Part shown: one piece after another, positions 1 through 11,941 of the stretch
Numbering within the stretch: position 1 is the stretch's first letter
Layout: each line of letters begins with the position of its first letter
From: Amblyomma americanum
Lineage: Eukaryota > Arthropoda > Arachnida > Ixodida > Ixodidae
DNA length: 64,000 nucleotides
Direction of reading: 5' to 3'
Assembly (NCBI RefSeq): GCF_052857255.1
Contig: NC_135500.1
Span: 160,736,689-160,800,688, forward strand
The notes under the pieces: model-generated
What the model saw: the letters and a program-made list of their open reading frames with translations, nothing else
Database searches by the model: none
What the model was told of the DNA's origin: nothing
Program-made: the position numbers and the translations under genes

Positions 1-1060
1 TAGTCCCGAAATATCGGCCAAGTTGAATCTGGAACCAACGTCCTACAAAATAACCCCTCGTAAGCGTCTTAAGACGCCTGAAAAAGATTTGCAGCGTTCC
101 GAAATAAATGTGCACCACCCCTGGCACAGTGGTAGAAACTTCGATTCGTGCTTTCTGCGAACACCCAACCACTGCTGCCTTTTTTGTGAATCTAAGACCA
201 CATACCATACAGCAGTAACATACATCGTTGACTGTTGTATCACAATTTTAAAACGACGTCCGGGCCATCCGGGCAGGTGCAGAAATATAAAGAAATCTTT
301 CAAGCATAAGTGGCTGAAGTCTCTGGATCGTATGGCACTGCATAACGCTTCCTTTTATAATTTGAATAAATGACTTACTTTCCAAAAATGTATGTGAGAT
401 GGTCGACTCTGAAGATTGGCATAATGCACCAGCAATCTATTTTGTGAGATACAATGCAGCGTACTCAGCGAAATTGCATTTAATGGCACACCATTGTCGT
501 TAACCACCAGTAACAGCCTATTCACGCATTAATAAAGCTGCAATTCTTTCATGACGTTCATAAAACCTCCGCTAAAGAGCATGCTTTCATCGCCTTGGTG
601 TAAGGCGTGTTCAGGCGAGTTTCATCTATGGTAGGTGCAGCAGTAGGCCTGCAGCGGGAAATCTAAGCCCATTTTAGTATGAAATGCACCGGTGAGTTGT
701 GTAAAAAGAGAAAGAAACGCTTGGCTCAAGGTATCACACGCGTTTTCTTTCTTCTTCAGAAGTGTGCTGAGTATTTATCTGCACATACCTTTTTAATCCC
801 CAAAAATATACTGTCAAAAAATTATCCGGCATAACTGCGTTATATCTGATGAGGTGATATGTTCAGGCTATGTCGTGCAGCTGACCGAACTTCGATAATC
901 ATTCTCACGATAGTCTTCGCAGTCGTGTGAACACGACAATACCATAGCTGCTTGTAGAAAATAGAGGCAGTAAAACCGAAGATCTCCGTCTCGCAAACAC
1001 AGGAAAATTTTGTAGCGAAAGCTACATAGGCCACGATCTCGCAGTATCACCGTGGTCGCA
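1..1060. other. unassigned non-coding DNA
   Basis: I see no recognisable gene or repeat here. The longest open frame (about 116 codons near the left edge) has no domain-like pattern, and a frame of similar length lies on the opposite strand, which is expected by chance. Confidence 0.5.
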
Positions 1061-1250
1061 CCGCATCACGTGACCAACCGTGCGACTGGTCACGTGACCA
1101 ACCGCGTGAGAAAACACGTAACAACAACTAGCCAGACAACCAGACTAACCTGGACTTACAACCAAGATTATCCAAGGCTAACCAAGCTATGCATTAGCTT
1201 TCGCACGTATAACCTGGCGTAGCGGAGCTACGCCACTGCCATTTTTTTGC
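1061..1250. repeat. E-box palindrome repeat, probable dispersed element edge
   Basis: Two copies of TCACGTGACCAACCG occur 24 bp apart (1066-1080 and 1090-1104). The second lies inside the perfect palindrome GGTCACGTGACC (1088-1099). An imperfect series of CCAAGG/AACCAAG motifs follows, then the hairpin-capable CGTAGCGGAGCTACG (about 1217-1231) and a T run. The arrangement resembles the edge of a dispersed repeat, but I cannot name a family and no second copy is in the window. CACGTG is also the core site of bHLH factors, so a regulatory reading is possible but unsupported. Confidence 0.4.
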
Positions 1251-1624
1251 TGGTGGCTTGTCCTCTTTTTCTTCAAGCCACGAAGTAAATATCGCGAATA
1301 GGTGGCGCACTTTATGCACGTTGATTTAAGTATGCGCGTCATGTAGGAAGTCCCACAGGTCGCTATCGCAAAACAAACCGAAAAGCATGGTGCGAGTGAG
1401 CAGACGAAAAGTCCGATTACTATGGGCCATAACTTCTGCGTATTAAAGCCGTCTCCTGAGCCGCCTCTTTCAAAAAAAAAAGATAAAAAGAATTTAGCTT
1501 GTTCCGTCCCGGCTAAGACCGAAGAAAGGCAATGCTTCTCGGCTTTCGAGACATTCTCTGCACTTTACACTGATCCCCCCCCTGGGCGTAAGTATTTGGG
1601 GATGTGTGCTCTGGAAATAGTTAC
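1251..1624. other. unassigned DNA
   Basis: Nothing recognisable. A 145-codon plus-strand frame starting at 1422 runs through this stretch into the 3' end of the neighbouring minus-strand LINE, so it is not a credible gene. Confidence 0.4.
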
Positions 1625-3600
1625 ATTATTTATTTATTCATTTATTTCCAAATACTGCAGGCAGCAGTGCTGCCCAGAGAGGAGAGGGTTAAAAAAGGTA
1701 AGTTTGCAAAGGACTCTCAAAGGTATCAATGTAAGCACATTCAACAATCCAAGCAGGCAGGCGGTTCTATTGTTCGATTGTGCATGGGAAAAAAGATTTT
1801 TGGAACTGCTTATTCCTGCCATTGTATGGCCATATCACTTTTGTGTGGTCAAGCCTTGATGATCTTTGTGGTGTAGAAAGTAAATATTAATCACGTGGCA
1901 ATCCTGTTTTGTTATGATATAGTAAGTGCAAGAATTTTAACCTGGCGATCTGTCTGCGAATCTGGAGCGGCTCCAACTTATGCTGTCTCAGTATATTAGT
2001 AACGTAAGAACGTTTCCGGTAATCGGATGCGATGAACCTGGCTGCATGACGTTGGATGCGCTCCACCCGCTCTATGTTTTTTACATGGTACGGATTCCAT
2101 ACAAAAGAGGCGTACTCTAGGACTGGTCGAATCATTGTGCAATATGCTGCAAGCTTTACGTTGGATGGGGACCCTTTTAATTTCTGCACAGGTAGCACAA
2201 TTTCCTTAATGATTTCGAGCATATATCATTTAGATGCATATACCATTTATTATTTTATTAATTCTCAGGCTAAGATATTTAATAGATGTGACTGCATTTA
2301 TGCATATATTGATCTCCACTCTTCTAAACATATTGTAGGGGATGTTTTATAGTTGTAATTGTCATTGACGCGGTTTTAGAAATTAATTTTCGTCGGCCTT
2401 TGTTCACACCAGTCGGCGAGTTTACATAAATTGGCAGTAAGTAGTCGCTTTCAGGAAGAATTCTTGATGACGGAATAAATGACACAATCATCGGCAAACA
2501 ATTTTACACTGATATCTTCATCAACATTTTGAGCAATATCATTAATATATATGAGGTACAAAAGCGGTCCCAGCACTGGTCTCTGCGGAACACCGGACAG
2601 AACATGCAGACACTCATACCTCATTCCACCACATTCAATAAACTGTCTGCGATTCTGTAGGTACGCTTGCAACCAACCGATCAGAATGTCAGGCATCCCA
2701 ATCTTTTTTAACCTCTCAATAAGCGAGTTGTGCGGCACATAATCAAATGCCTTAGATAAATTCAAGAAAATCGCATCTATTTCTTCACGATTATCAAGGG
2801 CCAAAGAAAAGCCATGAACTACGAATAAAAGCTGTGTTGTAGCGGACACGTGTTTACGCAACCAGTGCTGAAATTCGACAAAGAAGATGAACGATACCAG
2901 ATAGTTGGATATATGATCAGCTATTATGTGCTCAAGCAACTTGCAACACGTACATATAAGTGAAATAGGGGCGACTAAGCAGTAACTAGGCCGGCAACTT
3001 TGAACAAGTGAGACATTCAAAATCACGTAACGGTAGTAGAAAATAATCTCAGAGTATCGATGGAGAAAAGCATTAGGAATGCCATCGGCGCCGCTTGACT
3101 TTTTTGTTTTTATATTTAATGGTAGGTTTGGTTTAAGGGGGTTTAACGTCCGAAAGCAGCTCAGGCTATGAGAGACGCCGTAGAGAAGGGCTCCGGAAAT
3201 TTCGACCACATGGGGTTCTTTAAGCCGCACTGACATCGCACAGTACACGAGCCTCTAGAATTTAGGCTCCATCTAAATTCGACCGCCACGGCCGGGACCG
3301 AACCCGCGTCTTTCGGGCCGGCAGCCGAGCGCCATAGCCACTCAGCCACCGCGGCGGCTTTTTTATATTTAATAAGAGTGCATGTACGCCCTTGCGGCTT
3401 AAAACAAAATTCGCCATATTAAGACAGGGCGGGCAGGCATTAACGCTGGGGCGATATGCCGAGGTAGAAATCTTAGTGAATGATTTCTGAAATGTAATAT
3501 TGAATTGATTAGCAATGTCTTTAAATTCTGAATTAACCTTACCATTAATGCGCAGCTGATCGACAGTCTGCTTACTACAGGACAGAAAGCGCTGCTAAGC
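1625..3600 (-). mobile_element. CR1/L2-like LINE, decayed ORF2 and 3' end
   Basis: This is a 5'-truncated non-LTR retrotransposon read on the minus strand. The reverse transcriptase part (about 3110-2451) shows the K-K-S-S-G-A-D-G-I-P entry motif, an L-S-K-A-F-D motif A, G-V-P-Q before motif B and F-A-D-D (about 2488-2499) as motif C. The C-terminal part (2222-1887) has the L-E-Y-A-S-F-V-W-N-P and R-I-Q-R-H-A-A-R-F signatures typical of CR1/L2 elements. The 3' end is A-rich on the minus strand (TTTATTTATT on plus, about 1625). It is inactive. Motif A reads F-L-N-L where the catalytic Asp is expected, motif B reads G-V-P-Q-R-P, frameshifts and stops break 2450-2223, and a SINE interrupts the frame at 3121-3360. 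The coding signal continues at 3373-3600, upstream of the SINE in the element's own direction. Confidence 0.8.
3121..3360 (-). mobile_element. Ruka-type tRNA-derived SINE
   Basis: Read on the minus strand it starts with the tRNA-like head (GCCGCCGCGGTGGCTGAGTG) and has a B-box-like GGTTCGGTCCC. It continues through the 'gatgtcagtgcggcttaaag' block and ends in a CCTTAAACCAAACC tail. Flanking TTTTATATTTAAT on both sides (ending at 3120 and starting at 3361) is a target-site duplication of at least 13 bp, so this copy inserted into the CR1-like LINE by target-primed reverse transcription. Confidence 0.85.
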
Positions 3601-6600
3601 TCGCTAGCTACACTTCTTTGTTCTTTCGAGCTTCAGTGCCACGCCTCTACCTCTCTGTTTAGATTTCGTTTCAATTCACAAAAGTCAGTGCATAAGGTCA
3701 CCGATGTTCTCAGCTCGGACGCGCAGCTGCCACTTACCCACTTGGTTGCTAAACGCGCAGATCCGTTTTAGGTGACTGCAATCTTGCACGCACATTCGTT
3801 CACTCGCTCTGCGCTACTTCAGTTTCACGTCACGTCTCTGCGAAAGGAGAAACCGGAGATAGGATTACCCGGAGCGGTTCGGCGCAAAAACGGCAAACGG
3901 TAGCAACCTGACAAGCAATAAGAAACCATCGCTGCAGCAGAAGCAGCAGAAGGAACGCACAAGACCTGAACGACCCTTTCGCGCTGTCCACATATCCCTG
4001 CCTCCCATTGCTTTCCCACTTTCCTCCTTTCCTATATTTCGCTAGCCACGTCTTCCGTCTTTTTCGCGTGACGAGGGGAGCCCGCCTGCCATGCTCGGCC
4101 GGTGTTTGCTTTGGTGTCCGCGCAGTTTCCGCCGCCTCGCATCACGCTCGGGAGAATCGCATAGCGCGGACCCTGGCAATCCCAATGACAAGCACCTCCT
4201 CTCCTCGCATGGGCCACTGTGAAATGGCCGATCGACCCACGGGGGCGAGCTTCGCTGGATGGATCGGCCGGGAACTTGGCGTTCGTCATTTTGGCGATCT
4301 CGCTAGCCCAGTACGCTTGGGAGACGAGCAGTACGATGGTTGCTTAGCCCATGCCTATTCCAGTCAAGTCGACTGAAGCCCCAAGTTATTATTGGGGAGC
4401 TCATCCTGTTGAAGTTATGACAGCTATCGAATGAATAGAGACTTTGTAACGCCTAGCACTCAGCGCCTTGAATCCAAGCGGAGGGTTGCGAATACATATA
4501 ACAACGAGTGTGCAACTCGGGTGCAACTTCTGCTTGGGAAGCAATGGCAGAGGACATTCGATGTGATATCTTCAAAAAGCGAATACATGCCGCTGTGGCG
4601 AAAAATACAACGAAAACATATTTTTTGCACTAATGGGAGCGTGGTCTGGCGAAAAGTGCATATTATTATGTTCAGTCTCCTCTTGTATACGACGATGTGT
4701 AAGAGCTGTACCATTCCAACTTTGTTGTTATTTACATACTGCCAAAGAACAGTGAGGACCATATGACAATCCAAGCTGATAACCCGTATCTCACCTTGCG
4801 GGAATAGACCATTCAGGTGTGTGAAACTGGCTGCTGTCATGCTCTCGACTTTGCGCTCAAGAACTGCCTTGGCCAGGTATAAATAAAATACTATATTTTG
4901 CAGTAGCACTAATTGTTACAGATTTTCACACCTCCAAAAACAGTGAGGAGTTCTTTAGGATATTCTTAAAACTCAAGACAGTCGTTACACAGCTAATGTC
5001 AATAACACGAAACTTTATTATAGACAAAACAAATTCACAAATCCCTTGTATATGAACTTGAAATTGGTGTCGCCACAACATATTCCTAAATGCTATGTTT
5101 GAAAACGTGTAATTATAGAAAGTATGGATGTCTTCGTATGTCACCGGCAGAGCACCTTGTTAAAAGAAAAGTCACTTCTATGCTACAGCCATGAAGTATC
5201 TCACCGTCCCGTAGACAAAGCAAAAAGCTGCACTCGAGGCAGCATTTAAAGAGAAAATAAAGCTGTGCTCGGCTGCTAGCCTGCTTCCACCCTTACTACG
5301 AGAGTCGGCAAACAGTCGCTTTTGAACCGTAGATGTTAACTTCCTGGCGGAAGTGCAAGTAGAATAATGTATCAATGTTCCTGTGCAAATTGTACTTCCT
5401 GTTGCCACACGCAGATAATTTGTTCCGTTTTGAAGGAGTCAGTAAAAGGGAACTTTTGAAGCTGGTTTCACCGCAGGCGGTTTCGACAGAGATAATTGGC
5501 TTTGGGAAGGATGAACTTTTTACGTACGTTTCAAAAAAAATTTAAGCGAGAAGACTGGAGTCTAGCAAAATAGGCTTAAACATTCTGTGTTCTCTTTTGG
5601 GCAGAAAAAAATTTCATGAACTCAACTGAGAACAAAAATGGACGTAGACACTTGCTGAAAAGCAAACAGCAAGGCCTAAATTATTTTCTTAGGATGAAAG
5701 TCGCTTAAGTATCAACTAACATTTTCTGTTCCACTAGAAGGTTTCTCGCACCAAAGAGGAAATTCATACCGAGTGTCTGTCCTGTTCATATTTCGTTTGC
5801 ATACACGCCTTCACTTCCTACGCAGGGGAATTCGGACACCAGTTGCGCGAACTACTGTTCACTTAACACATGGTGAGTGGGTTATAAACGTAGTTTAAGG
5901 CACATTGCAAATATTATTGCGAACATTAACTGTAACTGGCAACATTCAACTTTGCAAAGTCAATGGAAGACCAGTTTCCTAGTTTACAACGAATTGGCTA
6001 GACACGTCGTCTTACATGAAGCTTGCATGGCTAGCGCCATGGACGCCACATACGCCGGGAAGCAATCCGGCTTAGTGCAAAGCTCGAGGCTACCAGGCTC
6101 GACGTCGTGCGGCCGAACTATCTGGCGGAGCCACACGCTTTCGGATGCGCTTCCCTTTTATCCTTGGCTTCATTAATAAACTAACTTTTCGCCGATTGCC
6201 GAGATAGTACGCAGCCATATCAAGATCTCTTACCTGCAGTAACTGCTGTCAAGAATGAAATCAATAGCGCATCGCATCGCGAAAACAGGGTTACCCGTGT
6301 CAGAAATTATATAACTGGCATTGAAAAGCAAAATCAGTATGAAAGGAAATGGTCTTTTTTTTTCAGTCATATATATTTCGTCGATGATATTTCAAAATCC
6401 TGCACGCTGGTTTAGCCTTACCTAAAGAACATCTTTGTCACTAGAAAGTAGCTCTTCGATGTGCAGCTCTCGAAGACTACTTCTTTCGCACATTCACGCG
6501 TGCGTAGAACATACGCAAGAGAAAGCAGGAAAAAACAAGTCTTGTAGCAAAAATACTGCTCCCCTTTAACTGAAATATGACCCGAAAGTACAATCACCTA

Positions 6601-7459
6601 AGAGGGATTATAATGTTCGCTGAAAAGGTCCCTCTACTAAGTAATATGAACCAGTGCCTTTTTTATACGAGAAATTATTCATTAACGCAATTTTTTCATT
6701 AACATAAGATTCTACGATAGCAATAAATATATTCGCACTTCGCACTTCGCGATGCTTGTAGATTTCAGTTATTTATTGTCCAAAAAAGCACCCGATTCGT
6801 TTTCTGTGGCAGTCTTTACTCGTTTCGGACTCAGGAGAAACGTTAAAAGAAAGATTTTTCTATGCATTGGAAGTTTAGACTGTTCCCATTAACATGTTCA
6901 CAAAACCACATAATTATATTCCACAGTGGCCTCACAATGAAAAGTGGTGTTAAAAAAGCTAGACTTGATGGTGTGCCGGGGGCTGACAGTATGACCTTTA
7001 CGCACTACTGAGAGTATTTCGCGTGTATAATTAACTCCTTGATGGCGGCAGCGGGAAGTTTTGAAAAAAAAAAGTTTGAAATATATATGAAGAACTCGAG
7101 GAAAGCAAAATGACGACGCAAAAAACACATACAACCGTGCCTGCTGCTAACTCTAGATGATTTAGCATCCGGAGGATGCCCAGTTCAACATTGGGCCAAA
7201 AAAATAGAAGATAGATAAGACAAAGAGCAACGAATAGCAAATAAAAAAGAAAATGCCTGTTTAATAAGATAATGCGCTGAAACAATTGGGAAGAAAACGT
7301 TGCACATCCAATCAAGATCTCAGTAAAAAGTTTAGAAGATATTGTGTCTGTGTTTTAGATTGCTATTTTTATAATATATGGGGTAATATCCCGTAGCCGC
7401 AAGTCCCTTATGAGCGAGACCGTAGTCAAGAGCGCCGGATTATTTTCGGCCTCTAGTAT
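3601..7459. other. unassigned DNA with a GC-rich patch
   Basis: No gene is supported. A patch at about 4010-4380 is clearly more GC- and CpG-rich than its surroundings and holds a 122-codon plus-strand frame (4008-4376), but the opposite strand is open too and no domain is recognised. It could be an old element or a promoter-like patch. The rest is AT-rich with short T and A runs. Confidence 0.4.
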
Positions 7460-7585
7460 AAAATGTGCACTGACGTCATGCAGTACACAAGTGCTTCAGA
7501 ACTTCCTCTGCATCGATATGCGCTCTCTGCGACCGGCGTTCACATGTGCGACCTCCTGCTCGTTAGCCGAACATAGCCGCCGCAC
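7460..7585 (-). mobile_element. degenerate Ruka-type SINE fragment
   Basis: Read on the minus strand this keeps the order of Ruka landmarks: a worn tRNA-like head (about 7585-7530), then the stretch ending in 'gacgtcagtgcac' (about 7470). It lacks the tail and has several internal changes, so it is an old, truncated copy. Confidence 0.5.
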
Positions 7586-8181
7586 ATCCAAACTCCCAAG
7601 CCAGTTATTTTATTCTTGATTGTCTTGTAGCTTAACCTCGAGGGTCTGTTTATGTAAAACCTGCGGTATTTATATTTTATAGCTACACGTAAAACATACA
7701 GCACCCCAGCTTGGATTGGAAACTTATATGCCCTGTTTTGCTTTTTATGTGCTTAAAATTTTTATGTGGTTAAAACTGGTTCGCAAGAAGTGGAATAAAT
7801 TTCATTGTGGATTTCTTGTAAAAAATCTAGTTAATGTGCGAATGCCGGTAGCGTTGTCATAAAATTGATGATACCACATTTGGAGCTTGGACCTAAGTTA
7901 CACCTCAGGTAAGTTTCTTGCTGGATTTATAAAGCCGGGGGATTGAGTGCATATATATTGCACATTTGCGGGAAACAAAAAGCTTTACGTTGATTGCTGA
8001 AAGTTAATAATCTGAAAACAACGGAAAAGACGACAGACAAATGAAAAATTAGAATACACAGGACCCTTATCTTCTTCCTAGAGAAGTGTTCGGAAAGATT
8101 TCTGTGTGCAACAACTACCCACACTAGCTACCTTATTTCCTCAAGTGGTGGCCTAATACCCTCCTTGGCGTTCCCGCGCAG
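7586..8181. other. upstream (intron) sequence before the Dscam exon
   Basis: No coding signal. The last bases (about 8158-8181) form a moderately pyrimidine-rich tract ending in CCCGCGCAG, taken as the 3' splice site of the following exon. Confidence 0.4.
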
Positions 8182-8589
8182 TGGTCCTGCACATCCCAAT
8201 GATGACTCATCTGGGATGTTGCTCTGTCTCTGCATCGTCGGTGCTCGACGGTGCTTTAACAAGCACCAGTGTGAGTGGCAGCAACGCCCAGGGCCCGCAG
8301 CTGACGAGCGAGATCCCGTCGCGGCTGCTCTTCTCCAACTCCTCGGGCAGCAGCCTGCCGTGCTCTGCCAGCGGACAGCCGGCGCCGACCATCCGCTGGC
8401 TCACCGAAGATGGGGAGCAAGCCGCCGACGTTCCGCGGCTGAGGCACGTGCGCCAGGGCGACGGCTCGCTGGTGTTCCTGCCCTTCCGCGCCGACCAGTT
8501 CAGGCGAGACGTGCACGAGGCCCGATACCGGTGCTCAGCCAGCAATGCCATAGGGACCGTGGTCAGCGCACAGGTGCACGTCACCGCAG
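8182..8589 (+). CDS. Dscam-like: Dscam-type cell adhesion molecule, exon for Ig domain 1
   Basis: Dscam proteins are neuronal (and in arthropods also hemocyte) surface receptors that recognise each other homophilically through their first Ig domains. This exon encodes a complete I-set Ig domain. It has the Dscam Ig1 start pattern (G-P-Q-L... then F-S-N-S-S-G), the first Cys at about exon codon 60, Trp twelve residues later, D-G-S-L-V-F-L-P-F-R-A, and Y-R-C-S-A-S-N with the second Cys 57 residues after the first. The boundaries CCCGCGCAG|TGG and CCGCAG|GTGAGT give a 408-bp symmetric phase-1/phase-1 exon, as is usual for Ig exons, and there is no stop inside. Base composition is markedly more GC-rich than its flanks. 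It looks like Ig1 of a full-length Dscam rather than the shortened chelicerate Dscams, whose first Ig corresponds to Dscam Ig7. The signal-peptide exon and later exons are not visible here. The 5' splice choice is less certain than the donor. Confidence 0.8.
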
Positions 8590-8815
8590 GTGAGTAAAGA
8601 ATTTTGTTGTTTTTTGTTGGTCTGACAAGAGATGGCGCATTCCCATACTTAGGGAATGAAAATTTCTCCTCTTGGCCTCTTGTGCTTTTTCTTTGCCGCT
8701 CTCAGGTCGAAAATGCATGCTAAAAAGACCGTGCCCGCATTCAACCTCAAATCGCTTCCAAGCTTGCAGGCTACCTAAAAGGATCATAGCGCTCACGTTC
8801 AACCTTAAAATAGGT

Positions 8816-9085
8816 ACCGCAGCGGAGGCTTAGTGGTTGAGCATCCTCCTCTCATACGGGAGCATCCTCCTCTCATCCTCAGTGCCGACCGGTACCCACC
8901 GGTGATACAGTAGGTGCAAGCGTTCCCTGGCCTGGTGCTCGGCTTAAACAGGGTGAAATGCTTGGGAAATGGGTCGTTCACCCCACCTTGAGCAAAACTA
9001 TACTACATTGTGCCGTGGCGCTCTTTGGCCACAGATGCCTTTGCGCTATGAAAACCCGATATCATCATCATCAAGTTAATATAGG
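8816..9085 (+). mobile_element. tRNA-like SINE, second family, ends in ATC repeats
   Basis: A tRNA-like head ('gcttagtggttgagcatcct') is followed by a body shared with the copy at 35767-36045. Landmarks are ACCCACCGGTG, 'gtgctcggctt', 'gggtgaaatgct', 'gggtc' and 'ttgtgccgtggcgctctttg'. The tail is ATCATCATC. It sits just downstream of the Dscam exon donor, so it is probably intronic. The head contains a short internal duplication ('cctcctctcat' twice). Confidence 0.75.
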
Positions 9086-9560
9086 CGGCGTACAAATTGT
9101 AGCTGCCTGTCGTGCGTAGTTAGTGACATCTTGGACACGAGAGAAAAAAATAAACGAGAACACGCTTGCGGGTCTAAAGAAGGATGGTCGCTGTAGAGAG
9201 AGCCACACCTCGCCTGCAAGACTGGAAGGAGCGCCGGACTAAGACCCCTCGGGAGGGTTCAGTTAATGATTTTCCATGAAAGTTTTACATAAATATATTG
9301 CGTTTGAATTCCCCGAGTAGAACATGTTGAAAGCTATGAAAGAACATGAAAATCCAGATGGTCTTTTTCATAAAAATGCCGCCACCGTCTGGATGACGTT
9401 GAAGTAACGAGCGTTAGCTGCTCGGTTTACTAGTTGAAGAAGGCGAAGAAGAACGCGCCGCTCGTCTCGAGAAACGGGATGTAACACCCTTTGAAACGGG
9501 GTGGATTGCCACCATGCTCGGCTACGTGTGCACGCACGCCGCCTAGCGGAATGATCGGCG
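9086..9560. other. unassigned DNA
   Basis: No gene is seen. A minus-strand frame of 67 codons (9571-9368) has no recognised domain. Confidence 0.4.
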
Positions 9561-10250
9561 CCTAGCGCCATCTACCAGAGGAATTGCAATGCACGTTTAC
9601 CCATTGTCTAGTTGCACTCTCTCAAGATAGGTCCCAAACAGAATTTGCTTCCTACGGGGCGTAGAGGTGGGCCTAGAATTTGGCTTGCGGTGCGTTATGG
9701 TAGCGCTCCAATTAGTAATTCAATGTATACATTGTTTGACTATTATTTGCTTGTAGTTTTATTTCTATACCACAACCCAATGGGTTTTATTTGCCTCCCA
9801 AATTCGGTGTACAACTATCACCAGATGGGTGCCCGTTGTTGTCGGAGTATATAGCGGAACGAATGTGTTCATGTATAATGATCTTGTAACGGAATAGTTT
9901 TCTTACCAGTTTTAGAATATTTTTGGTGAGGGGGAGGGGGGGAGATGAAGGGCGCAACCAATTTTAATAGCCGCCATCTTGGATTCGAGCAACCGAAACT
10001 ACGCCGCAATTCGTCCCCTGACGTCATACTCACATAGTTCCACCTCTATCCACCATGTTGGACCATCACTTCATCATTGGCACAGGGCAGATGGTTGTTT
10101 CTACAATGCTATTGTAGATGGCGCTACAAATGCGAGATGCGCTGTTTTCTAGTTCCAGCCACAGATGGCGCTTCAATCTCAAGGTGGTAGGATACCTCAC
10201 AAAATTAGAAAAGGTGATGAGTAGTTGCTGCCACAGATGGCGCTGTGATA
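9561..10250. promoter_or_regulatory. cluster of AGATGGCGCT (CTCF-like) motifs with a YY1-like site
   Basis: The decamer AGATGGCGCT occurs four times within 700 bp: 9564-9573 (-), 10116-10125 (+), 10163-10172 (+) and 10235-10244 (+). The last two sit in CCACAGATGGCGCT. The core resembles the insect CTCF recognition sequence (AGATGGCGC). Around 9971-9981 the minus strand reads AAGATGGCGGC, the YY1 core. The cluster lies 1-1.7 kb downstream of the Dscam Ig1 exon. AGATGGCGCT is also frequent in arthropod repeats, so this could be repeat-derived with no insulator role. Confidence 0.35.
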
Positions 10251-11941
10251 AAGGATGGTAGCAGATGCCATGAAATCTTGAAACGTGATGGAAAAGAGCT
10301 CACGCTCTTAGAACGAAGGGTTCCTTTAACACTGAACTACACTCTTCTCCAGGCTTCACTGCCTGTTTTCTTTTCTTGTTGCGTTCACTTCAATCTCTAC
10401 AGCCTGCATGATCTTCTTTTCTTAGGTAAATAAGTAAAAACATTCTTTCACCTGCCACGTTTTCTTCCATGCAGGAAGAAATGACCTCAGGAATCAAGGC
10501 AAACACTAACGAAAGCTTCGGTTATTTGATTTAGTCGGGACTGAAGTAAAAACGTCATTTTAATCTCGCTTCACTCTCCGCCAGACATCTTCTAGCCTAG
10601 AAGACACATCAGTGCACTTTATAGCTAGTCTTGCCCCGATCAGGTGACTACTCTGTGCCCACTGGACACCTCAGGCTGATAACCCTCTCACTAGCAAGAG
10701 AACAAGCTAATTTTTGGCTGCGATGACTCCATTTACCGTGCGAAATGTTCTCCCATACACGCAACGCTCCTGAGAAAAAAAAATAGAAACAAAATTGTAT
10801 TTTCTACCACCGTCAACATTAGCTGTAAGCACGAGATGTTTTGGAGTACAGGCTCAGCGCATTGTGGGGGCTGCATTTATAGCGACAACACATAAAGCCA
10901 CGTTTCCCTTTTAGTTTGAGTCAGTGTCGTTGGCATAACACACCAGAGGCCACTCATTCTGATTGGAGGGAATGAAATGTAGTCAGGCATGAGTCTAGTG
11001 CTATGTTTTACGCTGATTGACCAGAATGACAATCACAGGTTGGGCTGAACAATATAACGTTTGAGCTGTCGTAGAATTCGCTACAGCTTACCTGCAGCGC
11101 TAATGGCAATCTAACGGCAAAACGCATTCTAAGATTACCAAACCATCCAGCTGGCGTCGAAATGTCTCACCATCCAGGCTATTAGTGAAATTTGCTTTAC
11201 CAGAATGACAACCGTCTTGTCCATTTTTCTTCTTTCTGTGGTTAGCCCGTTGTGTCACACATTGTTGCGGGCAGGGCAATTGTTTTTTCTTTAGCCCAAT
11301 CTAACCTCTGTGTTTAGGCTACTTGCGGGTAGAACTGATAAGGCTGAGAACTGGGCGAGTTGGTACTATGAATATTAATAAGAACTGAAAATTTCACTTT
11401 GCAGTAGGAAAGCAAAAATTGATTCCTTTAACTCTTTTAGTGTTTATTTAAGAGGGTACTTCATGTTTGCACATGTAACATTAATAATAGCATTCATTTT
11501 CGAGTGCCTTAGAGCTTCAGTTGCCGTTCAGTAGTGTCCTCGTGCACATATATGCCATCCACAGCGACTTAACCGTACTGCATTACAGGTGACTAATGAT
11601 AAAGTCAGGGTCATATTACAGGTAGAATAGCAGTAATTAAAGTTGTACACCCACGCCGTCTACCGAATTTGATTGCTGACAGAAGGTAGGCGCACCGGCG
11701 AGACCTAAAATACTCGAGTTTCTATGCCCTTCTCTCATAGAGCGCAATATGTCTGATCGGGTCCTTTCATCTTTCCAAGCTGGCCGCGATAGGCGTTATT
11801 ACACTTGCTCTAGTGCCCGTTAACCACAGACCTGGACAGACGTATCCTCGCTTGTATCCGCGCCCGAAGGAGATCAATCGTGACGGCCATCTCCAGAGGA
11901 TTTAGCTTCAGCTCCTCGGTTCTCGTCAGAACCGCCCTTAC
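10251..11941. other. unassigned DNA
   Basis: No recognisable gene or repeat family. It is AT-rich with short homopolymer runs. Confidence 0.4.

Noticed and set aside
4008..4376. 122-codon frame in a GC-rich patch
   Set aside because: GC-rich DNA has few stops and the reverse strand is open as well. No recognisable protein pattern.
8165..8593. Second long frame overlapping the Dscam exon in another phase, and two opposite-strand frames
   Set aside because: They are shadows of the GC-rich Ig exon. Only the phase-1 frame gives an Ig fold and matching splice phases.
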